Positions 1 through 11,325 are shown, counted from the first letter of the stretch. The stretch: DNA of 64,000 bases from Phytophthora sp. 'mugwort' (GCA_033558025.1 JAUCEF010000013.1:613001-677000); one strand, 5' to 3'. Numbers and translations are program-made. Notes: generated by a model from the letters alone, not told the origin.

Positions 1-3000
1 ACGAGAACCGAGGGCCGAGACGCGGCGGCAACGGCCGTGGACGCGGGGCCAACAACATCCAGTGGAGAAACGACAGCAACGGCTACGACTACGACTACGA
101 TCGAGTAGCGTTCGCGGTTTCACTGGAATGTGGGGTTTCGACGGGCAAGAATGTGTCCGGGATGTGGGCGGTCGACAGCGGCGCAACGCACCACATCTGC
201 AACGACAAGACCAAGTTCGTCCATTTGATTGAGCGGAACGAAGGCGAACTTTCGGTGGCCGACGGCAACAAGGCGGCCATCATGGGTGTGGGGACCATCG
301 TGGAACAAGTGGTTCTGCCCAATGGCGACGAGCGCGAGATCGAGATCAAGAACGCGCTGTACGTGCCAAGCATGAGCAAGAATCTGCTTTCGGTACCGCA
401 GATCAACAAAAGTGACAAGTTTCAAGTGGTGTTCGACGGCACCAAGATGCAGATTGCGCACAAAGGCTCCAAGCAAGTGGTGGCGACGGCAAACCTCATG
501 GATGGACTCTACTGGCTTCAGACGCCTCAGCGATCGGCGAATGCGGCGACGAGTGGCAAGACTGTCGACCTGCACGCGCGCATGGGTCACGCTCCGGTTG
601 AGGTGCTTCGCAAGATGGTCGACAACCACATGATCAAGGACGCGAAGGCACCTTTCAAGTCGAGCGGACCAAGTCTGTGTCGTGGTTGCCAGCAAGGTAA
701 AATGGTCCAAAAACCATTCCCAAGCAACCGTGACAAGCGTCGCTACGACACATTTGAGCTGCTCCACTTCGACATCTGCGGACCCATGGAGGAAAACTCG
801 CTTGGCGGCAGCAAGTACCTGCTACTGATCGTGGACGAAGCCAGTGGATGCATGAAGGGTTTCTGCCTGCGTGCCAAGTCGGAGAGCGAAGACTGCATCA
901 AGACGTACATCATGAAGGTGCAGAAGCAGTTCGGCAAGAAGGTCAAGTTTGTGCGGCACGACGGAGCTCGTGAGTTTGCGACCAACTCGCTCAACGACTT
1001 CTACGAAGACGAAGGCATCGAGCAGCAAACCACGGTTCCGTACGCGCACCAGACGAACGGCACGGCAGAGCGAGCTATCCGAACTATCGTCACGATCGGC
1101 CGCAGCATGCTGCATCACGCTAAGCTGGACAAGTGTTTCTGGGCTGAGGCGGCCATGACTGCCATCTACGTGAAGAATCGTCTGCCGTCACCCAAGATCG
1201 AGCACAAGACTCCGTTCGAGATCGTTTACAACTCCAAGCCGAGTGTGAAGCACATGCGTGTGTTCGGCTGTCGGACGTACATTCTGACTCCGAAGGAGAA
1301 GCGGCTCAAGTGGGATCCCAAGGCTCGCGCTGGACTGTTCCTGGGTTACGAAGAAGTGTCCAAGGCGTATCGACTTTATGACATCGAGGCGGGGCAGGTG
1401 GTTATCAGTCGCGATGTCAACTTCGATGAGTCGACCTTTGGATGTTCACCGACGATTTCCGATGAAGATGTCGATGACCTGGACTTCGACTCGCTCGACA
1501 TCGACAATGATGGTTTCCGCCAGACGGAGTACACGCAGGCAGGGAAGCGCAAGAGCCGCCCGAGTGACGAAGATGAAGCTGCCAGAAAACCGCGAGCTGT
1601 GCGTCATCGACCTGGACTGGAAGAAGCAAGTGCGCCGAACTACTCCCCTCCGCACCGAGCAGACGCAGACGAAGAAGAAAAGTCTGGAGACCAAGATGAA
1701 GAATCGACTCCACCAGTTTTTTGGCGTGCAAGTGCCAATGCCGTCGAAGCAGGCGATCTATCGGAGCCGACGACATTCCAAGAAGCGGTGAACGGCCCCG
1801 ACCAAGTGCACTGGCGCAAGGCGATTCGTGCTGAGCTCGAATCGATGCGACTTCGTGGTGTGTTTCGTGCTGCCAAGTTGCCTAACGGACAACGCGCCAT
1901 CGGCACCAAGTGGGTGTTCAAGATCAAGCGCAAAGCGGACGGATCGATCGAGAAGTACAAGGCGCGCCTCGTGGCCAAGGGGTTCAAGCAGAAGTATGGC
2001 ATCGACTACACCGAGACGTTCTCGCCCGTGGTCAAGTACGTGACGCTGCGCATGATCATCGCGATTGCCAAGTATTTTGGCTGGCCCCTCGACCAACTCG
2101 ACGTGGTGACAGCTTTCCTGTACGGGATAATGAAAGAACTGGTGTTCTGCGCGGTCCCCGAAGGTGTTGATCTCGACGGTGACTTCGACTGCCTGGAATT
2201 GGTGAAGGCGATCTACGGTCTCAAGCAAGCTTCGCGCGTGTGGAACGAGACCTTCGACGAGTTCGTGTGCTCCATCGGCTTTCAAGTATCGGCGTTCGAC
2301 CCGTGCCTCTACATCAAGATCGTTGACGGTCACTGCGTGCTGGTGCTGGTCTACGTGGATGACGTGCTGATTACCGGAAGTTCACCCGAACTGATCTCAC
2401 GCACGAAGACCGACCTCAAGACACGCTTCGAGATGACCGACAGCGGCAAGTGCGCGTTCGTTCTTGGGATCGAATTGGTGGACGGCCCGGACGGCAGCGT
2501 GACGATGTGTCAGCGCCGCTATGTGGATGACATTCTCAAGCGTTTTGGTATGGACGAGTGCAAGGCCGTGGTGAGTCCCGTCGATATAAGCACTCGACTG
2601 ATTTCAAGTGACGCAGCGACCAAGGTGAACGCTCCGTTTCGCGAAGCTGTTGGTGCTCTGATGCACTTGATGACTGCCACGCGCCCGGACATCGCGTACG
2701 CCGTTGGCTATGCGTCGCGCTTCATGGAGAACCCTCAAGAAGAACACTGGGTTGCGGTCAAGCGTATCTTTCGCTACCTGCAAGGCACCAAGACGCATGG
2801 GATCTGCTTCAAGCCGGGTGACAACATCGACTTTCGTGGGTACTCGGATGCGGACTGGGCTGGCGACCTCGCGGACCGCAAGTCGACTTCCGGCTACACG
2901 TTCATGCTAATGGGTGCACCAGTGAGCTGGGGAAGCAAGAAGCAGTCAAGTGTTTCGCTGTCTACGAGTGAGGCGGAGTACATCGCACTCAGTCTGGCGA

Positions 3001-3314
3001 TCCAAGAGGGCAAGTGGATTCATCGCCTGCTGCGCGAGATTCTGGCGGCCGCTAATGAGACTGGACCCGAGCTCATGATCCGCGAAGACAACCAGTCGTG
3101 CATCAAGATGACGAAGAACCCAGTAAACCACGGTCGCGCCAAGCACATCGACATCAAGTACCGCCACATCCGCGATGAAGTGAAGCGCGGTGAAGTCAAG
3201 CTCGAGTACTGCGAGACTTCTGTGATGCTAGCGGACATCATGACGAAGGCTCTCGCGGGACCACGCCATACGGATCTGACGGCGGCTCTCGGCATTCGTG
3301 GGACTTCGCATTGA
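1..3314 (+). CDS. Cop-A gag-pol polyprotein, unit T1, 5' end outside the window
   Basis: This is the polyprotein of a copia retrotransposon, cut on the left by the window edge, beginning about codon 242 just after the Gag zinc knuckle. The frame is open to TGA at 3312-3314. In full-length numbering (1345 aa) it carries the protease DSG (D300), the integrase zinc-binding H433/C468/C471 group, the integrase triad D499, D562, E598 with 62 and 35 residues between, the RT motif YVDD (1026-1029), and the RNase H GYSDADW region (D1191), E1232 and D1271. A single replacement near the C-terminus gives IKYRHIRDE instead of the IKYHHIRDE of the sister units. No frameshift is visible, so T1 may be intact upstream. 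Confidence 0.93.
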   Translation, partial: ENRGPRRGGNGRGRGANNIQWRNDSNGYDYDYDRVAFAVSLECGVSTGKNVSGMWAVDSGATHHICNDKTKFVHLIERNEGELSVADGNKAAIMGVGTIVEQVVLPNGDEREIEIKNALYVPSMSKNLLSVPQINKSDKFQVVFDGTKMQIAHKGSKQVVATANLMDGLYWLQTPQRSANAATSGKTVDLHARMGHAPVEVLRKMVDNHMIKDAKAPFKSSGPSLCRGCQQGKMVQKPFPSNRDKRRYDTFELLHFDICGPMEENSLGGSKYLLLIVDEASGCMKGFCLRAKSESEDCIKTYIMKVQKQFGKKVKFVRHDGAREFATNSLNDFYEDEGIEQQTTVPYAHQTNGTAERAIRTIVTIGRSMLHHAKLDKCFWAEAAMTAIYVKNRLPSPKIEHKTPFEIVYNSKPSVKHMRVFGCRTYILTPKEKRLKWDPKARAGLFLGYEEVSKAYRLYDIEAGQVVISRDVNFDESTFGCSPTISDEDVDDLDFDSLDIDNDGFRQTEYTQAGKRKSRPSDEDEAARKPRAVRHRPGLEEASAPNYSPPHRADADEEEKSGDQDEESTPPVFWRASANAVEAGDLSEPTTFQEAVNGPDQVHWRKAIRAELESMRLRGVFRAAKLPNGQRAIGTKWVFKIKRKADGSIEKYKARLVAKGFKQKYGIDYTETFSPVVKYVTLRMIIAIAKYFGWPLDQLDVVTAFLYGIMKELVFCAVPEGVDLDGDFDCLELVKAIYGLKQASRVWNETFDEFVCSIGFQVSAFDPCLYIKIVDGHCVLVLVYVDDVLITGSSPELISRTKTDLKTRFEMTDSGKCAFVLGIELVDGPDGSVTMCQRRYVDDILKRFGMDECKAVVSPVDISTRLISSDAATKVNAPFREAVGALMHLMTATRPDIAYAVGYASRFMENPQEEHWVAVKRIFRYLQGTKTHGICFKPGDNIDFRGYSDADWAGDLADRKSTSGYTFMLMGAPVSWGSKKQSSVSLSTSEAEYIALSLAIQEGKWIHRLLREILAAANETGPELMIREDNQSCIKMTKNPVNHGRAKHIDIKYRHIRDEVKRGEVKLEYCETSVMLADIMTKALAGPRHTDLTAALGIRGTSH

Positions 3315-3321
3315 GGGGGCG
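3313..3321 (+). other. Polypurine tract, T1/T2 junction
   Basis: GAGGGGGCG overlaps the TGA stop codon of gag-pol and lies immediately before the LTR. This is the place expected for the plus-strand primer. The same tract precedes every Cop-A LTR in the window (for example 12443, 16847, 26225, 35423, 39573 and 48570). Confidence 0.85.
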
Positions 3322-3422
3322 TATTGACGGTTACCGGTTTGGTATCAGTTATTAGCCGTGAACCGGTTAACCCGAACCGGTCCAATCCGAACCCACGTTG
3401 ATTATGGTGATTACGGTAAGTT

Positions 3423-3442
3423 GTTTACGCCACCGATGATTA
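3423..3442 (+). promoter_or_regulatory. U3 motif shared with Cop-B (GTTTACGCCAC-GATTA block)
   Basis: This 20-bp block in Cop-A U3 matches 18 of 20 bases with the block at 27943-27962 in the otherwise unrelated Cop-B LTR. The shared core is GTTTACGCCAC. Its recurrence in two families suggests a regulatory site, which is inference. It recurs in every full 350-bp Cop-A LTR of the array. Confidence 0.5.
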
Positions 3443-3520
3443 GACGAGTAGGATGATTGGACGAACACCGGTGAGTGATGGTTGATTAGATGCACTAGGT
3501 GATAGGACGCAGGGTCGCGT

Positions 3521-3570
3521 GTCTATAACAGTAGGGTGTAAGCTCCAACAATTCAATCACTTTCGAATCT
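3521..3570 (+). promoter_or_regulatory. Putative LTR core promoter of Cop-A
   Basis: A TATA-like CTATAAC begins around 3523, and TCACTTTCGAATCT lies at 3557-3570, about 33 bp later. The latter resembles the oomycete initiator consensus (TCATTYYNCAWTTT), with mismatches. Transcription starting here would give a leader of roughly 110 nt before the gag AUG with no earlier ATG. The arrangement repeats in the other Cop-A LTRs. The start site is not proven. Confidence 0.45.
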
Positions 3571-3671
3571 TCATTCTACCCCTCAAGTGCCTTCGCTCCG
3601 GTCCCGCCGTCTGCGACGTCCCTCCCTCCGCTTCGTACAAGCTTCGTGTCCAAGATCCATACCTTTCATCA

Positions 3672-3687
3672 GGTTATGAGCCCAAGC
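3672..3687 (+). other. Primer-binding site of T2 (half initiator tRNA-Met type)
   Basis: GGTTATGAGCCCAAGC directly follows the LTR. Its complement, GCTTGGGCTCATAACC, matches the anticodon arm and loop of eukaryotic initiator tRNA-Met, including the CAT anticodon. Drosophila copia and yeast Ty5 are known to prime from the 5' half of this tRNA. The gag ATG (3676-3678) lies inside the site. Confidence 0.85.
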
Positions 3688-6599
3688 ACCATGTCCTCTG
3701 CCCAAGACGCCTCGACCAAGGTCTCCATTGACAAGTTCAACGGGGACAACTACGCGACGTGGAACCGCTACATGCGTGGCGTGTTCCTGACCAAGTCGAC
3801 GTGGCATGTCGTGAACCGTGAGACGACGCCAAGCTACACGGACTCGCGGGCCAAGGACGACTACGTCAAGTTGAGCAACATCGCTTTCGGACTGATGCTG
3901 CTCCACATGGACGCGGACTACCACCATGTGGTCGACGACTGCGAGGAAGCGTGGGTTGCCTGGTCGCGCCTGAAGACGCTGTACGGTGGTTCGCAGAAGG
4001 CTGGACGCATCTACCTGAAGCGCCAACTCTTCAGCATGGAGATGTCGGAAGGCGGCAATGTGTTGCATCATTGCAACGAAGTCCTCAACATCAGCGCCAA
4101 GCTCAGCAGCATCGGTGCCAAGATGGAGGACGAGGACGTGGCGATCTGCTTGTTGCGCAGCCTCCCCAAGAGCTACGAGAACGTCGTGCTGAACTTGGAG
4201 ATGAGCAGCGCTGAACTGCGGTCGCAAGACGTCGTGAAGGTGCTCACGAACGAGCACATCAAGAGACAAGGCGAGAAGACGGCGACGGTGAAGACTGAGA
4301 ACGCGGCCAAGGCGTTCAACACCGACCGAGAGTCTCGCCAGTGTACGTACTGCGGAAAAGTGGGGCACACGATTGACAAGTGCTGGACCAAGCAGAAGGA
4401 CGAGAACCGAGGGCCGAGACGCGGCGGCAACGGCCGTGGACGCGGGGCCAACAACATCCAGTGGAGAAACGACAGCAACGGCTACGACTACGACTACGAT
4501 CGAGTAGCGTTCGCGGTTTCACTGGAATGTGGGGTTTCGACGGGCAAGAATGTGTCCGGGATGTGGGCGGTCGACAGCGGCGCAACGCACCACATCTGCA
4601 ACGACAAGACCAAGTTCGTCCATTTGATTGAGCGGAACGAAGGCGAACTTTCGGTGGCCGACGGCAACAAGGCGGCCATCATGGGTGTGGGGACCATCGT
4701 GGAACAAGTGGTTCTGCCCAATGGCGACGAGCGCGAGATCGAGATCAAGAACGCGCTGTACGTGCCAAGCATGAGCAAGAATCTGCTTTCGGTACCGCAG
4801 ATCAACAAAAGTGACAAGTTTCAAGTGGTGTTCGACGGCACCAAGATGCAGATTGCGCACAAAGGCTCCAAGCAAGTGGTGGCGACGGCAAACCTCATGG
4901 ATGGACTCTACTGGCTTCAGACGCCTCAGCGATCGGCGAATGCGGCGACGAGTGGCAAGACTGTCGACCTGCACGCGCGCATGGGTCACGCTCCGGTTGA
5001 GGTGCTTCGCAAGATGGTCGACAACCACATGATCAAGGACGCGAAGGCACCTTTCAAGTCGAGCGGACCAAGTCTGTGTCGTGGTTGCCAGCAAGGTAAA
5101 ATGGTCCAAAAACCATTCCCAAGCAACCGTGACAAGCGTCGCTACGACACATTTGAGCTGCTCCACTTCGACATCTGCGGACCCATGGAGGAAAACTCGC
5201 TTGGCGGCAGCAAGTACCTGCTACTGATCGTGGACGAAGCCAGTGGATGCATGAAGGGTTTCTGCCTGCGTGCCAAGTCGGAGAGCGAAGACTGCATCAA
5301 GACGTACATCATGAAGGTGCAGAAGCAGTTCGGCAAGAAGGTCAAGTTTGTGCGGCACGACGGAGCTCGTGAGTTTGCGACCAACTCGCTCAACGACTTC
5401 TACGAAGACGAAGGCATCGAGCAGCAAACCACGGTTCCGTACGCGCACCAGACGAACGGCACGGCAGAGCGAGCTATCCGAACTATCGTCACGATCGGCC
5501 GCAGCATGCTGCATCACGCTAAGCTGGACAAGTGTTTCTGGGCTGAGGCGGCCATGACTGCCATCTACGTGAAGAATCGTCTGCCGTCACCCAAGATCGA
5601 GCACAAGACTCCGTTCGAGATCGTTTACAACTCCAAGCCGAGTGTGAAGCACATGCGTGTGTTCGGCTGTCGGACGTACATTCTGACTCCGAAGGAGAAG
5701 CGGCTCAAGTGGGATCCCAAGGCTCGCGCTGGACTGTTCCTGGGTTACGAAGAAGTATCCAAGGCGTATCGACTTTATGACATCGAGGCGGGGCAGGTGG
5801 TTATCAGTCGCGATGTCAACTTCGATGAGTCGACCTTTGGATGTTCACCGACGATTTCCGATGAAGATGTCGATGACCTGGACTTCGACTCGCTCGACAT
5901 CGACAATGATGGTTTCCGCCAGACGGAGTACACGCAGGCAGGGAAGCGCAAGAGCCGCCCGAGTGACGAAGATGAAGCTGCCAGAAAACCGCGAGCTGTG
6001 CGTCATCGACCTGGACTGGAAGAAGCAAGTGCGCCGAACTACTCCCCTCCGCACCGAGCAGACGCAGACGAAGAAGAAAAGTCTGGAGACCAAGATGAAG
6101 AATCGACTCCACCAGTTTTTTGGCGTGCAAGTGCCAATGCCGTCGAAGCAGGCGATCTATCGGAGCCGACGACATTCCAAGAAGCGGTGAACGGCCCCGA
6201 CCAAGTGCACTGGCGCAAGGCGATTCGTGCTGAGCTCGAATCGATGCGACTTCGTGGTGTGTTTCGTGCTGCCAAGTTGCCTAACGGACAACGCGCCATC
6301 GGCACCAAGTGGGTGTTCAAGATCAAGCGCAAAGCGGACGGATCGATCGAGAAGTACAAGGCGCGCCTCGTGGCCAAGGGGTTCAAGCAGAAGTATGGCA
6401 TCGACTACACCGAGACGTTCTCGCCCGTGGTCAAGTACGTGACGCTGCGCATGATCATCGCGATTGCCAAGTATTTTGGCTGGCCCCTCGACCAACTCGA
6501 CGTGGTGACAGCTTTCCTGTACGGGATAATGAAAGAACTGGTGTTCTGCGCGGTCCCCGAAGGTGTTGATCTCGACGGTGACTTCGACTGCCTGGAATT
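3676..6599 (+). pseudogene. Cop-A gag-pol of T2, 5' piece
   Basis: This piece holds Gag with its CCHC knuckle (C223, C226, H231, C236), the protease DSG (300-302), the whole integrase (D499, D562, E598) and the start of RT up to just past the first catalytic aspartate region ([11 protein letters not shown]942). I chose the ATG in the primer-binding site because it is the first ATG after the putative transcription start and is in frame. A GTG 30 nt upstream lies in the LTR. Reading continues into the inserted LTR and stops at 6697-6699. The YVDD motif and RNase H are on the other side of the insert, so this product would lack a functional RT. Confidence 0.92.
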
Positions 6600-6937
6600 T
6601 GATGAAAGGTATGGATCTTGGACACGAAGCTTGTACGAAGCGGAGGGAGGGACGTCGCAGACGGCGGGACCGGAGCGAAGGCACTTGAGGGGTAAATGAA
6701 GATTCGAAAGTGATTGAATTGTTGGAGCTTACACCCTACTGTTATAGACACGTGACCCTGCGTCCTATCACCTAGTGCATCTAATCAACCATCACTCACC
6801 GGTGTTCGTCCAATCATCCTACTCGTCTAATCATCGGTGGCGTAAACAACGTACCGTAAACATCGCGGGATCGTGTTGGACCGGTTCGGGTTAACCGGTT
6901 ACTGGTACACAGTACCAAAACCCGGCAACCCTCAATA
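6600..6937 (-). repeat. 3' LTR of the minus-strand Cop-A insertion in T2
   Basis: 338 bp. On the element strand it begins TATTGAGGGTTGCC and ends CTTTCATCA. Compared with the array LTR, the outer U3 is divergent, but the region from about 6840 down to 6600 is almost the same. Confidence 0.93.
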
Positions 6938-6944
6938 CGCCCCC

Positions 6945-9900
6945 TCAATGCGAACACGCGTGGATTCCGAGGGACGCCGTCAGATCCGTGTGGCGCGGTC
7001 CTGGCAGTGCCTTGGTCATGATGTCCGCCAGCATGATAGAAGTCTCGCAGTACTCGAGCTTGACTTCGCCGCGCTTGACCTCATCACGGATGTGATGGTA
7101 CTTGATGTCGATGTGCTTGGCGCGACCATGGTTCACTGGGTTCTTCGTCATCTTGATGCACGACTGGTTGTCTTCGAGGATCTTGAGCTCTGGCCCCGAT
7201 TTGTTCGCTGCCGTCAAAATCTCGCACAACAGGCGATGAATCCACTTGCCTTCTTGGATCGCCAGACTGAGTGCGATGTACTCCGCCTCACTCGTAGACA
7301 GCGAAACACTTGACTGCTTCTTGCTTCCCCAGCTCACTGGTGCACCCATTAGCATGAACGTGTAGCCGGAAGTCGACTTGCGGTCCGCGAGGTCGCCAGC
7401 CCAGTCCGCATCCGAGTACCCACGAAAGTCGATGTTGTCACCCGGCTTGAAGCAGATCCCATGCGTCTTGGTGCCTTGCAGGTAGCGAAAGATACGCTTG
7501 ACCGCAACCCAGTGTTCTTCTTGAGGGTTCTCCATGAAGCGCGACGCATAGCCAACGGCGTACGCGATGTCCGGGCGCGTGGCAGTCATCAAGTGCATCA
7601 GAGCACCAACAGCTTCGCGAAACGGAGCGTTCACCTTAGTCGCTGCGTCACTTGAAATCAGTCGAGTGCTTATGTCGACGGGACTCACCACGGCCTTGCA
7701 CTCGTCCACACCAAAACGCTTGAGAATGTCATCCACATAGCGGCGCTGACACATCGTCACGCTGCCGTCCGGGCCGTCCACCAATTCGATCCCAAGAACG
7801 AACGCGCACTTGCCGCTGTCGGTCATCTCGAAGCGTGTCTTGAGGTCGGTCTTCGTGCGTGAGATCAGTTCGGGTGAACTTCCGGTAATCAGCACGTCAT
7901 CCACGTAGACCAGCACCAGCACGCAGTGACCGTCAACGATCTTGATGTAGAGGCACGGGTCGAACGCCGATACTTGAAAGCCGATGGAGCACACGAACTC
8001 GTCGAAGGTCTCGTTCCACACGCGCGAAGCTTGCTTGAGACCGTAGATCGCCTTCACCAATTCCAGGCAGTCGAAGTCACCGTCGAGATCAACACCTTCG
8101 GGGACCGCGCAGAACACCAGTTCTTTCATTATCCCGTACAGGAAAGCTGTCACCACGTCGAGTTGGTCGAGGGGCCAGCCAAAATACTTGGCAATCGCGA
8201 TGATCATGCGCAGCGTCACGTACTTGACCACGGGCGAGAACGTCTCGGTGTAGTCGATGCCGTACTTCTGCTTGAACCCCTTGGCCACGAGGCGCGCCTT
8301 GTACTTCTCGATCGATCCGTCCGCTTTGCGCTTGATCTTGAACACCCACTTGGTGCCGATGGCGCGTTGTCCGTTAGGCAACTTGGCAGCACGAAACACA
8401 CCACGAAGTCGCATCGATTCGAGCTCAGCACGAATCGCCTTGCGCCAGTGCACTTGGTCGGGGCCGTTCACCGCTTCTTGGAATGTCGTCGGCTCCGATA
8501 GATCGCCTGCTTCGACGGCATTGGCACTTGCACGCCAAAAAACCGGTGGAGTCGATTCTTCATCTTGGTCTCCAGACTTTTCTTCTTCGTCTGCGTCTGC
8601 TCGGTGCGGAGGGGAGTAGTTCGGCGCACTTGCTTCTTCCAGTCCAGGTCGATGACGCACAGCTCGCGGATTTCTGACAGCTTCATCTTCGTCACTCGGG
8701 CGGCTCTTGCGCTTCCCTGCCTGCGTGTACTCCGTCTGGCGGAAACCATCATTGTCGATGTCGAGCGAGTCGAAGTCCAGGTCGTCGACATCTTCATCGG
8801 AAATCGTCGGTGAACATCCAAAGGTCGACTCATCGAAGTTGACATCGCGACTGATAACCACCTGCCCCGCCTCGATGTCATAAAGTCGATACGCCTTGGA
8901 CACTTCTTCGTAACCCAGGAACAGTCCAGCGCGAGCCTTGGGATCCCACTTGAGCCGCTTCTCCTTCGGAGTCAGAATGTACGTCCGACAGCCGAACACA
9001 CGCATGTGCTTCACACTCGGCTTGGAGTTGTAAACGATCTCGAACGGAGTCTTGTGCTCGATCTTGGGTGACGGCAGACGATTCTTCACGTAGATGGCAG
9101 TCATGGCCGCCTCAGCCCAGAAACACTTGTCCAGCTTAGCGTGATGCAGCATGCTGCGGCCGATCGTAACGATAGTTCGGATGGCTCGCTCTGCCGTGCC
9201 GTTCGTCTGGTGCGCGTACGGAACCGTGGTTTGCTGCTCGATGCCTTCGTCTTCGTAGAAGTCGTTGAGCGAGTTGGTCGCAAACTCACGAGCTCCGTCG
9301 TGCCGCACAAACTTGACCTTCTTGCCGAACTGCTTCTGCACCTTCATGATGTACGTCTTGATGCAGTCTTCGCTCTCCGACTTGGCACGCAGGCAGAAAC
9401 CCTTCATGCATCCACTGGCTTCGTCCACGATCAGTAGCAGGTACTTGCTGCCGCCAAGCGAGTTTTCCTCCATGGGTCCGCAGATGTCGAAGTGGAGCAG
9501 CTCAAATGTGTCGTAGCGACGCTTGTCACGGTTGCTTGGGAATGGTTTTTGGACCATTTTACCTTGCTGGCAACCACGACACAGACTTGGTCCGCTCGAC
9601 TTGAAAGGTGCCTTCGCGTCCTTGATCATGTGGTTGTCGACCATCTTGCGAAGCACCTCAACCGGAGCGTGACCCATGCGCGCGTGCAGGTCGACAGTCT
9701 TGCCACTCGTCGCCGCATTCGCCGATCGCTGAGGCGTCTGAAGCCAGTAGAGTCCATCCATGAGGTTTGCCGTCGCCACCACTTGCTTGGAGCCTTTGTG
9801 CGCAATCTGCATCTTGGTGCCGTCGAACACCACTTGAAACTTGTCACTTTTGTTGATCTGCGGTACCGAAAGCAGATTCTTGCTCATGCTTGGCACGTAC

Positions 9901-10982
9901 AGCGCGTTCTTGATCTCGATCTCGCGCTCGTCGCCATTGGGCAGAACCACTTGTTCCACGATGGTCCCCACACCCATGATGGCCGCCTTGTTGCCGTCGG
10001 CCACCGAAAGTTCGCCTTCGTTCCGCTCAATCAAATGGACGAACTTGGTCTTGTCGTTGCAGATGTGGTGCGTTGCGCCGCTGTCGACCGCCCACATCCC
10101 GGACACATTCTTGCCCGTCGAAACCCCACATTCCAGTGAAACCGCGAACGCTACTCGATCGTAGTCGTAGTCGTAGCCGTTGCTGTCGTTTCTCCACTGG
10201 ATGTTGTTGGCCCCGCGTCCACGGCCGTTGCCGCCGCGTCTCGGCCCTCGGTTCTCGTCCTTCTGCTTGGTCCAGCACTTGTCAATCGTGTGCCCCACTT
10301 TTCCGCAGTACGTACACTGGCGAGACTCTCGGTCGGTGTTGAACGCCTTGGCCGCGTTCTCAGTCTTCACCGTCGCCGTCTTCTCGCCTTGTCTCTTGAT
10401 GTGCTCGTTCGTGAGCACCTTCACGACGTCTTGCGACCGCAGTTCAGCGCTGCTCATCTCCAAGTTCAGCACGACGTTCTCGTAGCTCTTGGGGAGGCTG
10501 CGCAACAAGCAGATCGCCACGTCCTCGTCCTCCATCTTGGCACCGATGCTGCTGAGCTTGGCGCTGATGTTGAGGACTTCGTTGCAATGATGCAACACAT
10601 TGCCGCCTTCCGACATCTCCATGCTGAAGAGTTGGCGCTTCAGGTAGATGCGACCAGCCTTCTGCGAACCACCGTACAGCGTCTTCAGGCGCGACCAGGC
10701 AACCCACGCTTCCTCGCAGTCGTCGACCACATGGTGGTAGTCCGCGTCCATGTGGAGCAGCATCAGTCCGAAAGCGATGTTGCTCAACTTGACGTAGTCG
10801 TCCTTGACCCGCGAGTCTGTGTAGCTTGGCGTCGTCTCACGGTTCACGACATGCCACGTCGACTTGGTCAGGAACACGCCACGCATGTAGCGGTTCCACG
10901 TCGCGTAGTTGTCCCCGTTGAACTTGTCAATGGAGACCTTGGTCGAGGCGTCTTGGGCAGAGGACATGGTGCTTGGGCTCAT
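6945..10982 (-). CDS. Cop-A gag-pol polyprotein, intact (1345 aa)
   Basis: An uninterrupted 4038-nt frame from the ATG inside the primer-binding site to TGA at 6945-6947. Domains in order are Gag with the CCHC knuckle near 223-236, protease DSG at 300, integrase zinc group 433-471, integrase core D499/D562/E598, an acidic linker with basic clusters near 740-800, RT with YVDD at 1026-1029, and RNase H with D1191, E1232 and D1271. Mature proteins would be released by the aspartic protease and act in cytoplasmic virus-like particles, with integration in the nucleus. The C-terminus ends LGIHACSH rather than LGIRGTSH, and several nearby residues differ ([26 protein letters not shown]), marking the 3' mosaic block. 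It is a strong candidate for an active gene. Confidence 0.94.
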   Translation of the reverse strand: MSPSTMSSAQDASTKVSIDKFNGDNYATWNRYMRGVFLTKSTWHVVNRETTPSYTDSRVKDDYVKLSNIAFGLMLLHMDADYHHVVDDCEEAWVAWSRLKTLYGGSQKAGRIYLKRQLFSMEMSEGGNVLHHCNEVLNISAKLSSIGAKMEDEDVAICLLRSLPKSYENVVLNLEMSSAELRSQDVVKVLTNEHIKRQGEKTATVKTENAAKAFNTDRESRQCTYCGKVGHTIDKCWTKQKDENRGPRRGGNGRGRGANNIQWRNDSNGYDYDYDRVAFAVSLECGVSTGKNVSGMWAVDSGATHHICNDKTKFVHLIERNEGELSVADGNKAAIMGVGTIVEQVVLPNGDEREIEIKNALYVPSMSKNLLSVPQINKSDKFQVVFDGTKMQIAHKGSKQVVATANLMDGLYWLQTPQRSANAATSGKTVDLHARMGHAPVEVLRKMVDNHMIKDAKAPFKSSGPSLCRGCQQGKMVQKPFPSNRDKRRYDTFELLHFDICGPMEENSLGGSKYLLLIVDEASGCMKGFCLRAKSESEDCIKTYIMKVQKQFGKKVKFVRHDGAREFATNSLNDFYEDEGIEQQTTVPYAHQTNGTAERAIRTIVTIGRSMLHHAKLDKCFWAEAAMTAIYVKNRLPSPKIEHKTPFEIVYNSKPSVKHMRVFGCRTYILTPKEKRLKWDPKARAGLFLGYEEVSKAYRLYDIEAGQVVISRDVNFDESTFGCSPTISDEDVDDLDFDSLDIDNDGFRQTEYTQAGKRKSRPSDEDEAVRNPRAVRHRPGLEEASAPNYSPPHRADADEEEKSGDQDEESTPPVFWRASANAVEAGDLSEPTTFQEAVNGPDQVHWRKAIRAELESMRLRGVFRAAKLPNGQRAIGTKWVFKIKRKADGSIEKYKARLVAKGFKQKYGIDYTETFSPVVKYVTLRMIIAIAKYFGWPLDQLDVVTAFLYGIMKELVFCAVPEGVDLDGDFDCLELVKAIYGLKQASRVWNETFDEFVCSIGFQVSAFDPCLYIKIVDGHCVLVLVYVDDVLITGSSPELISRTKTDLKTRFEMTDSGKCAFVLGIELVDGPDGSVTMCQRRYVDDILKRFGVDECKAVVSPVDISTRLISSDAATKVNAPFREAVGALMHLMTATRPDIAYAVGYASRFMENPQEEHWVAVKRIFRYLQGTKTHGICFKPGDNIDFRGYSDADWAGDLADRKSTSGYTFMLMGAPVSWGSKKQSSVSLSTSEAEYIALSLAIQEGKWIHRLLCEILTAANKSGPELKILEDNQSCIKMTKNPVNHGRAKHIDIKYHHIRDEVKRGEVKLEYCETSIMLADIMTKALPGPRHTDLTASLGIHACSH

Positions 10983-10986
10983 AACC
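10971..10986 (-). other. Primer-binding site, minus-strand Cop-A insertion in T2
   Basis: The complement reads GGTTATGAGCCCAAGC, next to the 5' LTR at 10987. It matches the initiator tRNA-Met anticodon arm. The gag ATG is at 10980-10982 (minus). Confidence 0.85.
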
Positions 10987-11325
10987 TGATGAAAGGTATG
11001 GATCTTGGACACGAAGCTTGTACGAAGCGGAGGGAGGGACGTCGCAGACGGCGGGACCGGAGCGAAGGCACTTGAGGGGTAGAATGAAGATTCGAAAGTG
11101 ATTGAATTGTTGGAGCTTACACCCTACTGTTATAGACACGTGACCCTGCGTCCTATCACCTAGTGCATCTAATCAACCATCACTCACCGGTGTTCGTCCA
11201 ATCATCCTACTCGTCTAATCATCGGTGGCGTAAACAACGTACCGTAAACATCGCGGGATCGTGTTGGACCGGTTCGGGTTAACCGGTTACTGGTACACAG
11301 TACCAAAACCCGGCAACCCTCAATA
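10987..11325 (-). repeat. 5' LTR of the minus-strand Cop-A insertion in T2
   Basis: 339 bp, ending on the target duplication GAATT at 11326-11330. The initiator-like sequence is at 11088-11101 on the minus strand. It is identical to the partner LTR except for one indel. Confidence 0.93.

Larger units (their letters stand above)
3322..3671 (+). repeat. Cop-A LTR shared by T1 (3') and T2 (5'), 350 bp
   Basis: It starts TATTGACGG directly after the purine tract and ends CTTTCATCA directly before the primer-binding site. Boundaries are fixed by the insertions at 6600-11325 and 35981-39921, where related LTRs abut exact target duplications. The U3 part is rich in ACCGGT. A TATA-like CTATAAC and an initiator-like sequence lie in its 3' third. 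Confidence 0.95.
6600..11325 (-). mobile_element. Full-length minus-strand Cop-A element (subfamily b), 4726 bp
   Basis: A complete element in reverse orientation, with LTRs at 6600-6937 and 10987-11325, flanked by the perfect 5-bp duplication GAATT. The two LTRs differ only by a one-base indel (GGGGTAAATG against GGGGTAGAATG), implying a recent insertion. Its outer U3 and the last roughly 100 codons of gag-pol differ clearly from the array units, while the rest is nearly identical, so it is a mosaic. All structural and coding parts are present, so it may be autonomous. Confidence 0.95.

Noticed and set aside
120..767. A 215-codon antisense open frame, repeated in every Cop-A copy, and similar long antisense frames of 120-261 codons
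   Set aside because: They lie opposite integrase, RT or Gag coding sequence, have His/Arg-rich composition typical of the reverse complement of a GC-rich gene, and show no domain. They recur only because the element recurs.
3646..3675. In-frame GTG start ten codons upstream of the gag ATG
   Set aside because: It lies in the LTR, is not an ATG, and the frame is open there by chance. The ATG in the primer-binding site is the first ATG and is common to both families.
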